Below are positions 24,636 to 35,100 of a stretch of DNA of 64,000 bases, piece after piece (the stretch's first letter is position 1; every line of letters starts with the position of its first letter). The notes beneath the pieces were generated by a model. That model was not told where the DNA came from, searched no databases, and saw only the letters and a program-made list of their open reading frames with translations. The DNA lies in the NCBI RefSeq assembly GCF_050947875.1, contig NC_134568.1:254827778-254891777 (forward strand), written 5' to 3'. The position numbers and the translations under genes were made by a program. This stretch comes from Dermacentor variabilis. Lineage: Eukaryota > Arthropoda > Arachnida > Ixodida > Ixodidae.

Positions 24636-25979
24636 GCTCTTCTAAGTTCTCTCAACCCCGCTGTACGTCTACTAGGGCATCGGCTTCCTACACTTGACAC
24701 ACACACACTTTTTATTGCACTTTTACACTCCTAATGCTAGCGCATTAAAGCAGACGTGAATCTCGCAATTTCGACATGCGTAAATAATTTTTCAATGTTT
24801 AATATGTGAATTCTTTTATTAGCTACCTAGACATTGATTTTCGTGCAAGGATTGTCGGCCTGTTAATGTAAATGGATCGTCGGAATCGCGCTAATGTTCA
24901 ATATGAAGTGTTATTTATCTGTTCGAACTAAACATTAAAAAAGACGGGGTATATACGCACTTCGTTCAAATATAGCAAGTGACAGTTCCTTCTAAGAAAC
25001 TCTTCCTGTCAGCATTTCACTCACGATATAATCAGATCGATATGCAGAGCGGTAATAATTTTTGTATAATTAAGTGAAAAAGAAAATTGTGCACAGCTGT
25101 TCACTTCCGTATGGTAAGGTCTTGGGAAGCGATGCATACTATTTCTTTCTCCAGCCCAGAATCTCTATCTATCGTTTGTGAACGCTGGGCCATTATCTGT
25201 CTGAAAAAAAAAAAGTTTTTTTAGATACTTTCAAATAAAAGCTTCGGCGGCTACAAAATGCACGCATTCGTCCTCAGCAATGGGTAACTCATTTTAATAA
25301 CTTTAATAATGGTACTTTGTCTTACTTTTGTTCCTGGTTGTTACACACATGATTAATCCAGCGGCTGTGGTACATTTAATACCACCTTATTGCAATTTGT
25401 TTTTGCTGCTTCTTGATTTTGCATTGTGCCTTTGCCTGTGTATATGCCTTATTTGGTCTGTTCTAGACTGCGGCGGTGCTGCTATCTTGTATTGTTTGTC
25501 TTGCAACCGCCCTGTAACGGCCTTCGGCCAACAGTATTGTTAAATAAAAAAAAGTAAAAAAAAATTAAATACTCTTGAGTGCCACCCTTTTCGCATTGAA
25601 ATCAAGAGTAACAACTTCGAAAAGAATGTTGGGATACTAGATGAGCATAATCCCATTCCCTCGAGGCTTGTATACTTTCCTTACAGAAACGTCATACACG
25701 TGCCACATCCGAGCCGTAACTGTGTCATAGTTGTATATGGTCGTGCATATATACGTATCGTAACTAATACAATGTCACGTATCGGCATGTAAAGGTGCAC
25801 ATAGGGTCAGACATGGCCAGCGCATCACTTAGGCTATATCACGCTTTATATGACCCAACGTGAAAAGGGTCTTTACAAATGTGCGATGCCTCTGGCGCTT
25901 TTTCTAGCGATGTTCACTGCAGAAACAGGGCCGAGAAGGTGAAAACTACGCGCGCGACGATCACCCGGTATTCGCCAGT
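24075..25979. other. No recognisable gene; possible LINE tail
   Basis: AT-rich, with a second (TA)n at 24602-24634. At about 25330-25560 a T-rich stretch ends in GGCCTTCGGCC and then TTAAATAAAAAAAAGTAAAAA, which resembles the 3' untranslated end of a CR1-like LINE, without coding sequence. Confidence in that fragment is low. Confidence 0.35.
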
Positions 25980-27293
25980 TGACGCGGGAGCAGTGGGCCA
26001 ACATTAATAATTCGCGGCGACTGCCGACGCCTCAGCAACGTGCCTGAGCTGCTGAAGTGTCCGCGCGTCAAAGGGCACGTGCTCGAAAGGCAGCCAGCCG
26101 TCGCCGTGGGGCCCCACTCAGCTGTCGGCGCTCAGAGCAGCAGCAGCGGCGGGAGAGACGAATGGGAGGGTGGGGTGGGGGGAGGGGGGTCGGAGAGCCG
26201 GGGCGCCGCGCAAGAAGCCGCCCGGCAAACAAGGCCGCGGGAGCCAGGTGCGCGTCTCGTCAGCGCGCCCGGGCTCCCAGGTAGGCAGCGCGGTGTTTGT
26301 CTAGAGAACGTTCCGCCTGGAGATCATTCTGATTAACAACAGCAGCCCGAGGCGAGGAACGGCGCTTCCCAAGGCAGCGCGTTTCGACAGGCAACAAAAC
26401 GCGCGAGAACCGACAGGCAAGATAAAAAAAAAAAAAAAAACTATACGTATAAGATCCAGGACCACGGGGGCTCTTTTGCATTCCGCGCCGGGGGGGTGGA
26501 GGGCGTAGCTCCGCTCACGTCTCCGTCTCCAATCCTGCCTCGAGGTGGCAGCAAGAACGGCGCCAGCTTCAGCAGCCGCCCCCGGACGACTCTCTGTTTG
26601 GTTAGCGAACGGCACCGAAACTTTCCCGTGGCGCACGGAAATATTTTTGTGTTTGGACTCCGGCCCGAGAAATCGGGGCGACAGCGAGCAGCCCGTATTT
26701 ATCCGTCGTCCCCAAGGACAACAACAACAAAGCAAGCGCCGCGCGCGTCCAACTTTTTGGACCCGCGCTGGATGCACGCATCCCATTGTTTTTCCTCTCG
26801 CGGCGCGAGGTGCGCTCCGCTGGCGCGTTGTTATTCAAACGGTGATACCGCTTCCAGAGAGCGCGTGCAACTCCAACCCCTCGCCACCCCCAATCGAGGC
26901 GAAGAAGGCACGGGCTCTACAAGCAGCGCACACGTCAGCAAGACAAGACGCTCTGAAGCGTCGCTGAGGGCCGCCGGGGGTCATTGTCAGGCGGCGATAA
27001 CTTTTATCTGAGAGCCACGAACATTCGGGACTCTCTGGTCCGTTTTTCGTCGCACGCGAGCGCGCCTGTGGGCGGTTCGCGTGCGCACTCGGCCGTTTCC
27101 TCCTTGTTCCTCAGCCCTCGCCCTCAAGTGTGTCGCCTCGTCTTACACGCGTTTCCTTTTAATAGGCCCAGCGCAGCCAGTCGGCCTGCAGAAAAGAGCC
27201 CGCGCAGCCTCGATAAAGCCGCCTTTCGAGACACCCACGGAGCCAGTGCGCGAAACCCGTCCCAGACGCGAGCGAACTTGCCAGACGGGCGCC
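25980..27293 (+). promoter_or_regulatory. GC/CpG-rich region upstream of the NPC1-like frame
   Basis: CG-dense sequence begins abruptly near 25930 and leads straight into the start codon at 27294. It contains G-runs near 26165-26190 and an A-run near 26428-26444. No TATA box is evident at a suitable distance. I infer a CpG-type promoter and 5' untranslated region. Long frames here on both strands come from base composition. Confidence 0.45.
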
Positions 27294-27992
27294 ATGAACG
27301 CTGCGGCGTTGAGCGCGCTGCTCTTGCTGCTCTGCTCGGTCCAGCGCGCGGCGACGGACTGCGTCTTCAGCGGCAACTGCGCCAACGACGAGGACACGGA
27401 CAAGGCCATTCCCTGCGCAGTGCGGCAGAAGCCCGCACCCATGGTCGACGACTCGTCGTGGCGGCTCTTCTCCGACGTTTGCCCGCAGCTGGCCGCCCAA
27501 GTGAAGGCTGACCGCGCAGTGTGCTGCGACGTCTCCCAGGTGCAAGACCTTGCCCGCGAACTCGAGCAGCCTGCGAGCCTCGGCATGACGAAATGTCCCG
27601 CCTGCATGCTCAACTTCAAGGACCTGCTGTGCCGCATGACGTGCTCCCCGAAGCAGTCGCAGTTCCTCGCGGTCAACGCCACAGCCAAGACTGGCTCCCG
27701 TCCGCACGTCGCTGAAATGGTGTACGCCCTGCGGCCCGATTACGCCCAGGGCGTCTACGACTCGTGCAGAGACGTGCGTAGTGTGGTGTTCGGCATCAAG
27801 CTCATGACGCTCATGTGCGGAGGCCGCGTTCTCGGCTGCTCGCCTCAGAAGTGGCTCGATTTTCTTGGCTCCACACCGGCCGAGGGCGGCTTCTCACCCT
27901 TCAAGATCCACCATGTCATCACCGAGCAACCGGTCGCTCCCCTTGGGCGGCCCTTGACGCCCCTCGCGGCACCCTTCCTGATGCCCTGCTAG
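27294..27992 (+). CDS. NPC1-like sterol-binding N-terminal domain, stand-alone or truncated
   Basis: The 232-residue frame matches the lumenal N-terminal domain of Niemann-Pick C1, which binds cholesterol and passes it to the membrane part of the transporter in lysosomes (family knowledge). A signal peptide is visible (residues 1 to about 20, with LSALLLLLCSV). Then come the family Cys landmarks: DCVFSGNC, VCCDVSQ with the Gln at the position of a known sterol contact, KCPACMLNF, LCRMTCSPKQSQFL, a YDSCRDV helix and the CGG...C pair. I count 14 cysteines after the signal. The Asn sterol contact preceding the third Cys of the human domain appears to be Pro here. The ATG at 27294 is chosen because the signal peptide starts there, although the frame is open further upstream. 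The frame stops at 27990-27992 just after LMPC, before the last Cys cluster and all membrane segments. No consensus splice donor is visible before the stop, and AATAAA follows 51 bp later. It could be a secreted single-domain paralog, a truncated copy, or a first exon using an unusual donor. Confidence 0.85.
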   Translation: MNAAALSALLLLLCSVQRAATDCVFSGNCANDEDTDKAIPCAVRQKPAPMVDDSSWRLFSDVCPQLAAQVKADRAVCCDVSQVQDLARELEQPASLGMTKCPACMLNFKDLLCRMTCSPKQSQFLAVNATAKTGSRPHVAEMVYALRPDYAQGVYDSCRDVRSVVFGIKLMTLMCGGRVLGCSPQKWLDFLGSTPAEGGFSPFKIHHVITEQPVAPLGRPLTPLAAPFLMPC

Positions 27993-28042
27993 GGATTCTT
28001 TTGTGCGTGACTCGCTTTTTAGTACACTGTAAAACTAAGGAA

Positions 28043-28048
28043 AATAAA
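28043..28048 (+). promoter_or_regulatory. Polyadenylation signal AATAAA after the NPC1-like frame
   Basis: The canonical hexamer lies 51 bp downstream of the stop. It supports, without proving, a short transcript ending here. Confidence 0.4.
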
Positions 28049-28079
28049 CGCTGTTTTAGAGCAGTTCCCTTCCATTTGG

Positions 28080-28906
28080 CGAACGACTCGCGCATGTTGA
28101 GCTGCTAAACTTCTGAAGCTCCACTGCGCTGGACCCACTGCAACACATGAGTGCTCAGAATGCCGTCATGCATGGGGCAGTGCGTGACCCGCTTACGCGC
28201 TCGGCAAGCGTAGTTCAGCGCTTGCTGCAGTGCATGCAGTCTCCCATCTTGGCCTGTCCTCTGACACTACGTTGTCTTTGAACTCTTGCACGTTATCCTT
28301 TGGATGGCACGATGCCCCTAATTCGCATGTATCGCGAAGCTTGGGACAGAATGGAGCCCAGAACCAAATGTCGGCGACATCAACAAGAGGGTTCCGACGA
28401 GAAACGCACCTATAGGGTTTTCCCTCGAGTTCACTCCAGCACAGCTACGAGAAGGGAGAAAGAACAATATAAGCTAACTTTAATACATCGTATATGACCC
28501 GCTCAGACTTAAACCTGCAGCTAGAGCGTAAATTCATATCAGTTGGTTATATTCATGATCATTTAATAAGTGCGCGTATATAGGGTAAGGGACGTAACAA
28601 ACAAGTTCTTTGTATACGTTCCTCGTTGTACACATTGTTACACCTGCGGGGCCAAACTTTGTGCCTGCAATAACGCAAGATTGAGACACTAAATAGGCCA
28701 AGTATCCCGCATTTATTCTTGGCAATATATTATTTTCTTTTTCAGCGGCCCTCTGCAGTCGATGGTGCGCGTGATGCTTTGCGCAATCCTCCGGGCATTT
28801 GATAAGATTCGTGAGCTCGCGACGCCCGCCTTCTTCGGTGCACATTCAGGTGCATCTGCATAACTTTGTCACTTGAACAGGGCCTCATCAAATGCGTACG
28901 TGTGGG
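28080..28906. other. No recognisable gene
   Basis: I looked here for a continuation of NPC1 (the next Cys cluster or membrane segments) in all frames and saw none. Confidence 0.45.
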
Positions 28907-29134
28907 CCCGCCGCGGTTGGCCTATTGCGTTGCGCTGCTGATCTCAAGGTCACGGCATCAAATCCCTGCCACGGCGGTCGCATTCCGATGGGGGCGGAAT
29001 GCAAAGACACTCGTGTGCCGTGCATTGGGGGCTCGTTAAAGAACTCCAAGCGGTCAAAATTAATGCGGAGTCCCCCACTACGGGGTGCCTGATGTTCATA
29101 TCGGGCTTTTGGCGTGCAAAACTCCAGAATTTAT
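28907..29134 (+). mobile_element. tRNA-derived SINE type 1, diverged
   Basis: Head CCGCCGCGGTTGGC with a degraded B box (GGCATCAAATCCC), CATTCCGATGGGGGCGGAATGC body, CTACGGGGTGCC and GGCGTGCAAAACTCCAGAATTT end. Confidence 0.75.
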
Positions 29135-29233
29135 TTTTGATTATGTACGTGTGGAGCTAACGACAAATCCTATCTTTATGGGCCAGTACACTACTGCGCC
29201 TAGCCAAGCCAGCCCATGCCCATGGCTTCCGCG

Positions 29234-29334
<101 letters not shown>

Positions 29335-29516
29335 CAGCTTTCGTTTCAAGACCGATGGGCGTGTCGTTTGAGTCCAGTTATTCGACCGTGTTTATATTTC
29401 TTTTTTTTCTTTTTTACACGAGAGCATCTCATTTTGCACGTGTGCGTCTGCTCACATTTCTAGGTGTGTGCCGTTGTGCCTATGTGTGAACGCGCATGTC
29501 GGTGTAGTTCTTACGG

Positions 29517-29690
29517 GATGTCACGGACGCAGCTTTTCACCGTGCTATAGTACCCGAACTTGGTGGACACGATGACGTTAATGCACGATATTATCACGGA
29601 TATATGATTTTGATTTTTTGACAGTGACCGCTTTTCACACGATTATCACTGCTATTAGTATGCCGCTCGGCGCAAGACTGTCACGGTCTA
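29517..29690 (+). repeat. Dispersed repeat R, copy 2
   Basis: Counterpart of 13255-13440; begins GTCACGGACGCAGC, then TTTTCACCGTGCTATAGTAC, and ends GCCGCTCGGCGC. Confidence 0.5.
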
Positions 29691-29719
29691 TATATAGATA
29701 TATATATATATATATCAGA

Positions 29720-30483
29720 ACTTCTTTTTCACTGAGGCGTAATGGTGGTTAATACCGACGTGTGCGAACAGGCGCGAATGCTACAGTATCGTCCCCATTA
29801 GTGCCCCAAGTTTGGTCTGCTCACTACCTTGCTTTTTTTTAACCACTATCGTCATCTGCGTCGGTCTATCGATGGCGCACACCAAAGGACAACGTGCGTG
29901 TAACAAGTCCTCTTCTATATTAAGTAACTTTCTTACTATCAAGAACGTTTTATTTTCTCTCCTAATCTTTTACCGCAATGTCAGATAATGTACCAGAACA
30001 TTTAAAAATTTACGTTAAAGTGCCTCAGCGGTATAGCGCTATACAATTCGAACTAAACGCCATGATCTGTGAAACTTGGGCGAATGCGTGGTTTGTGCAT
30101 CACAACGTTCCAGTCCACACAGCACTCAGCGTGCAGCACTTCTTGACATACGGTGAGATGACACTACCTTAACTCACCATCTATGTCCCGTATGTTGCGA
30201 GTTTCAGTTTCCTGTCTCCAAGACTGAAACGAGAGCTTAACGCGTTTTCAAGTTGTATGAAGGCGATGAAGAAGAGAATGAGGGAAGCGCTGAGGGTACC
30301 CAGTTTGCGATTGTTGCAGAGCAGTTGTGAACAGCAGATAAAGATGCGAAACAAGTCAAATTACTTTCTGGAGAAAGTACGTTAAAGGTGATCTACGTTT
30401 TGGAATGTTCAAAGAGACATTCAAATACGAAATAAAAATTCCCGTTAATTTTGGGTGCTCCCTCGCCTTTGCATTGAAACGCG
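29720..30483. other. No recognisable gene
   Basis: Short frames only and no recognisable homology. Confidence 0.4.
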
Positions 30484-30721
30484 TCGTGGTGGCGTAATGG
30501 TTTTCGCGTTGAGCTGCTAAGCCCGGGCGAGAGATCAAATCGCGGCAGGGGCGGCTACAGTTCGATGCGAGCGAAATGCAAAAAAAAAAATGCCTGCGTA
30601 GCGTGCACTAGGTGCACAATAAGGAACCCCAGGTGGTCAAAATTAATCAGAAGCCCTCCCCCACTACATACGGCGTGCTTCATATCTTTATTGTGGTTTT
30701 GGCACGTAAAACCCCACAACT
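30484..30721 (+). mobile_element. tRNA-derived SINE type 1, diverged with internal A-run
   Basis: Head CGTGGTGGCGTAATGG, degraded B box AGATCAAATC, GCGAGCGAAATGC body interrupted by an 11-bp A-run, then CCCCAGGTGGTC and the end CACGTAAAACCCCACAAC. Confidence 0.75.
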
Positions 30722-31154
30722 TGTTCCTTTTATTATAATCTGACGCGCTACATTGTTACCTTTTTCCGATGACCGGTTTTATTTTCTTTCTTTTTTTCCG
30801 CCGGCGCACCACTGTTACAATGTTACCGCTCGGCGCAGGACGCGCTTACATGTGTGGGAACTTTCTCGAATGTTGTCGCCTGATTTGGTGGCAGAAGGAT
30901 CTCCTCTAATTAAATTGCCTACGCGACGCGAATAGCTGCGTACATTCTGGAAGGTGCGCGATCACCAGAAATTAAGTTGGAATCGGTACGACGACTCGTA
31001 TGTACGCATAGCCCACGACGCTTGACCCACAGATCCTATTTCATCCACCGACGACTGCACACTCGCCGCTATCGTAGTGCTTTGAGTATCACTTGTGGCG
31101 TTTTATTTATTTATTTTTGTTTTGGCGCAGAAGTTCGCCCAATAAAAGAACACA
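30722..31154 (+). repeat. Old LTR-like remnant into which the gypsy element inserted
   Basis: The start shares words with repeat R (GATGACCG, CCGCTCGGCGC). The end carries CGCCGCTATCGTAGTGCTTTG, then TTCGCCCAATAAAAG with AATAAA at 31141-31146. The arrangement resembles the terminal part of an LTR with its polyadenylation signal. The gypsy target duplication GTGC directly follows. Confidence 0.45.
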
Positions 31155-31158
31155 GTGC

Positions 31159-31835
31159 TGTTGCGTTTCGCCTGCGACACGCGGTTTTGCCGGCGCGACT
31201 GCGGCGGGGCGGCAGACATTTTGGCCCGTTCGTCGTCGCCGCAACGCTCCCCGCCAGGTGTTTCCAGGCGTTTCCAGGCATGTTCCGATGCCACGTGTCT
31301 TCATGTGCGTGTGTGAGTGTATGTGCCATTGTGCCCGAACCAGGCGATGCGACAGCAGGGATCACCCTCTCATTCCAGTCATTGTGCCTGAACCAGGCGA
31401 TGCGAAAGCAGGGATCCCCCTCTCATTCCAGTCATTGTGCCCGACCGGCAGCGCTACGACAGTGTGCGTCACCATTAGCCCATTGTACATTCACGTGCTC
31501 GTCTATTGAGGGGTTCCTTCTTGCCCTCAACTGCGAGAGTATAAAAACAGCTGCCCCCGGACGCCAAAAAAGAGGGCTCCGATTTCTTCTGTTGAGTAAA
31601 GTGCTCTCCCGTCTCTCTACTTCGGTCAACCTGACCGCCAACTCTTTGCGATGTTAAAATAAACAAGTTGTTTTGTTGTTACCAGTCGACTCATGCTTTG
31701 CCGGGACCTTCGGATGCTTCCAGTTGTACCCCAGGCCGCCAGGCCAACGCTACCCTTGGGGCTTGCGACCCAGGTACAACCACGGGCGTCAGCGCCGAGT
31801 TCCCAACAGATCGTACCAGCGGTGCGATCCAAACA
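31159..31835 (+). repeat. 5' LTR
   Basis: Starts TGTTGCG and ends CCAAACA. It contains a 53-bp direct repeat (from 31327 and 31380, with a partial third unit), TATAAAA at 31540-31546 and AATAAA at 31658-31663. These positions suggest U3, R and U5 in the usual order, with transcription starting roughly 25-35 bp after the TATA. Confidence 0.95.
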
Positions 31836-32189
31836 TCTGGTTGGCAGCGGTGAGATCGCCTCCGACTTCAAACAACTGTCTGCCAGCGGTGAGATCGCGA
31901 CAACGGAGGCCAGCAGCGAAGAGATGCAGTTGACTGTATGCTGAGCAGCTCAACGACGATCCGGGAGCAGTGCAACGAGCCCTGTGTGATGACTGGTTGC
32001 CTGCAGCGGAACGACTGCGCTGGACTCTTGGCTGCGAGGTTTGGTGAGTGCGGGACTTTCTTCTTCTGAGCTTTGCCAGGCTTTTGTTAGTGTCAGAAAC
32101 AGAGCTGGTAATTGTGGTTGTCGTTGCTGCCGGGTTAGTTTGCGGCAAGACAATAGTAAGCAGTAGAGAAAGCAGCATTCAGAGCAGCC
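31836..32189 (+). other. Gypsy leader with candidate primer-binding site
   Basis: Two bases after the LTR comes TGGTTGGCAGCGGTGAG, which starts with TGG as a tRNA-primed site should. I could not match it to a specific tRNA. The word CAGCGGTGAGATCGC occurs here (about 31846) and again near 31884, and a close variant ends the LTR (31816-31830). Confidence 0.5.
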
Positions 32190-35100
32190 ATGGATTTGAA
32201 GTCGTTGCGCAAACCGAAATTGCTGGAGCTTGCAAGAGAGTTGGGTCTGGATGTCTCAGACAAACTCAGAAAACCTGAACTGCTAAAGGCTATTCTTGAG
32301 TTAGAAGCTGAGGATGACGAGCTGTCGGAATGCCTTGAGACCATTGAGGAGAGGGAGACTGCAAAAAGACAGGAGCGCGAACTTAAAGAACAGAAAGAAA
32401 AAGAAGAGCGTGAACGTAAAGAACAGAAAGAGCGAGAGCAACAAGAAAAAAAAGAAGAGCGTGACCGTCAACACGCTTTGGAAATGAAGCGTCTCGAGAT
32501 AGAGATGGAACGCGCTCGTAATGGAAGTCAGGCACACGGTGCAGGAGAACGCGTATTGTTCAAAATGACTGACCTGATGCGGCCGTTTAAGCTTGGAGAG
32601 GACATTGGTTTGTTCATGGTTAACTTTGAGCGAACGTGCGAGAAGCAGGGGTTCTCTCGGGAAACGTGGCCACAGCGCTTGCTCACTTTGTTACCCGGCG
32701 AGGCGGCCGACGTAGCCGCTCGCTTGGATAGAGAGGAGGCAGAGGATTTCGACACAGTGAAATCGAGTCTTCTAAAAAAGTACCGGCTGTCTGCGGAGGC
32801 GTTCCGTCGGAAGTTTCGGGAAAATGAGAAAGGCAAAAGTGAGTCATATACAGAGTTTGCGTATAGGCTTATGTCGAACATGCAGGAGTGGCTCAAAGAA
32901 GAGAAAGCGTTTGGTGACCACGATAAAGTTCTGCAGTGCTTCGGGCTAGAACAGTTTTATAGTCGGTTACCGGAGAACGTGCGATACTGGGTCTTGGATA
33001 GGCCAGACGTTTGTACGGTGGCTAAAGCCGCTGAGCTAGCCGAGGAGTTTGTGACGCGTCGGGCTCGCGGAGCTAAGGACGGTCAAAAGGGTGAATTTGG
33101 CTTGAAGTTTGAGAGGCCGAAGTTCACACCCATGAGATTAAAGGGGGACACGCGTAGTGAGGATGCGAGTGAAAGCAGTCCGACCAAACGTAAAGAGACG
33201 GCGGCAGCCAAACGCAGAAAGCGGTTCGAGATGAGGCGAGCGCGCTTGTGTTATACGTGCCAGAAGCCGGGTCACTTTTCGGCGCAGTGTCCGGAAACAA
33301 CACCAAAAGTTGTGTTTTTTTCAATAGGCAGCACTGACGAGAACATGAAGCTTCTCGAGCCTTACATGCGAGACCTCCTCGTGAACGGGAAAGAGTGCCG
33401 AGTGCTTCGCGATTCCGCAGCTACGATGGATGTAGTTCACCCGTCTTACGTAGAACCCCATATGTTCACGGGCGAGTGCGCATGGATCAAGCAAGCCGTG
33501 GAAGCTCATAGCGTGTGTCTGCCAGTAGCAAAGGTGCTTATTGAAGGACCTTTCGGAGCGCTTGAGACAGAGGCGGCAGTGTCATCTATGCTGCCACCCC
33601 AGTACCCGTACCTATTTTCAAACAGGTCCGATCACCTCCTGCGCGAGAAGGGGCTTTTGTTTGGTGAAGCTAGTGTTCAGGCCTTAACCAGATCGAAGGT
33701 TCGGGAGCTCGCTGCAAAGGCGGTAGTTGCGGGGCCGACGTTATCAAAAAACGAAAAAGGGTCAGAGGCGCAGCAAGCCGATATTCAGAGCACGCCCGAA
33801 CTGAATAAACTTGAGTCTGTAACGTTAAAGGCGCCAGATACTGGAGAGGAAACGCCCGACACGGGAAAGTTAGAAGAGCTATCTACTGATTTGCTCATCG
33901 CGCCTACGTCAGACGGACTTAATAGGTTGCTAAAAGTCAGCCGGTCGGCTTTGATAGCCGAGCAAAAAAAGGATGGCAGCCTGGAAAACGTGCGCTGCAA
34001 TGTCAAAGAAGGTATCGCCAGGAAAACTGCGCGTTTTGTGGAAAGAGGTGGAGTCCTGTCCCGGAAGTATCTAGACCGCCGAGGAGTGGAGTTCGATCAG
34101 CTGATCGTGCCTCAATGCTATCGTCAGGATCTGTTGCGCTTGTCACACGGGGGTTCGTGGTCCGGACACCTAGGAGTTAAGAAAACTAAGGACCGTCTCT
34201 TGCAAGAGTACTATTGGCCAGGGTGTTTTCGGGACGCAGACCATTTCGTGAGGACATGTGACACTTGTCAGCGGGTGGGCAAACCAGGGGACAAATCAAG
34301 GGCGCCGTTGAAATTGGTACCTATCATAACGGAGCCTTTTAGACGGCTCGTTATTGATACAGTGGGACCTCTGCCGGTAACAGCCACGGGGTACAGACAC
34401 ATTTTGACTGTGATCTGCCCAGCGACAAAGTTCCCTGAAGCAGTGCCGCTTAAAGAACTCAGCTCAGTTGAGATAGTCAATGCACTACTGTCCATATTTG
34501 CGCGAGTTGGTTTTCCTGCAGAAATTCAATCAGATCAGGGCACAGTGTTTACTAGCGCTTTGACGACAACTTTTCTCGAAAGGTGTGGGGTAAAGCTGCT
34601 ACACAGCTCAGTGTACCACCCACAGTCGAATTCCGTTGAGAAGCTCCACTCCGTCATGAAGCGCGTGTTGAGAGCCTTGTGTTTTGAACATCAAACTGAC
34701 TGGGAGCTGTGTCTGCCTGGGGTGATGTTTGCTTTAAGGACCGCGCCGCATGCGGCTACGGGGTTTTCGCCAGCTGAACTGGTGTACGGTCGCTCGCTTC
34801 GGTCTCCGCTTCGCATGCTTCGAGAATCATGGGAAGGCAGGGGCGACGACCCAGTCGTGGTGGAGTACGTACTTAAGCTCCTCGAACGCTTAAGAAGGGC
34901 ACAGGAGTTGTCAGGTGAAGCAATGACAAAGGCCCAGCAGAGGGCCAAGGTTTATTATGATCGGACAGCCAGGGCCCGTCGTTTTGAGGTGGGCGATGAG
35001 GTCATGATATTGCGCACATCGCTAAACAACAAACTAGACGTGCAGTGGGAGGGCCCAGCACGAATTGTTCAGAAACTGTCGGACGTTAACTACGTGGTAA

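Noticed and set aside
28009..28108. Downstream frame as a continuation of NPC1
   Set aside because: None of the three frames after 27992 shows the next conserved Cys cluster or a membrane segment.
30977..31657. Frames of 138-226 codons inside the gypsy LTRs
   Set aside because: They recur in every LTR copy because the LTR is repeated, run through TATA and U3 repeats, and overlap in several frames.
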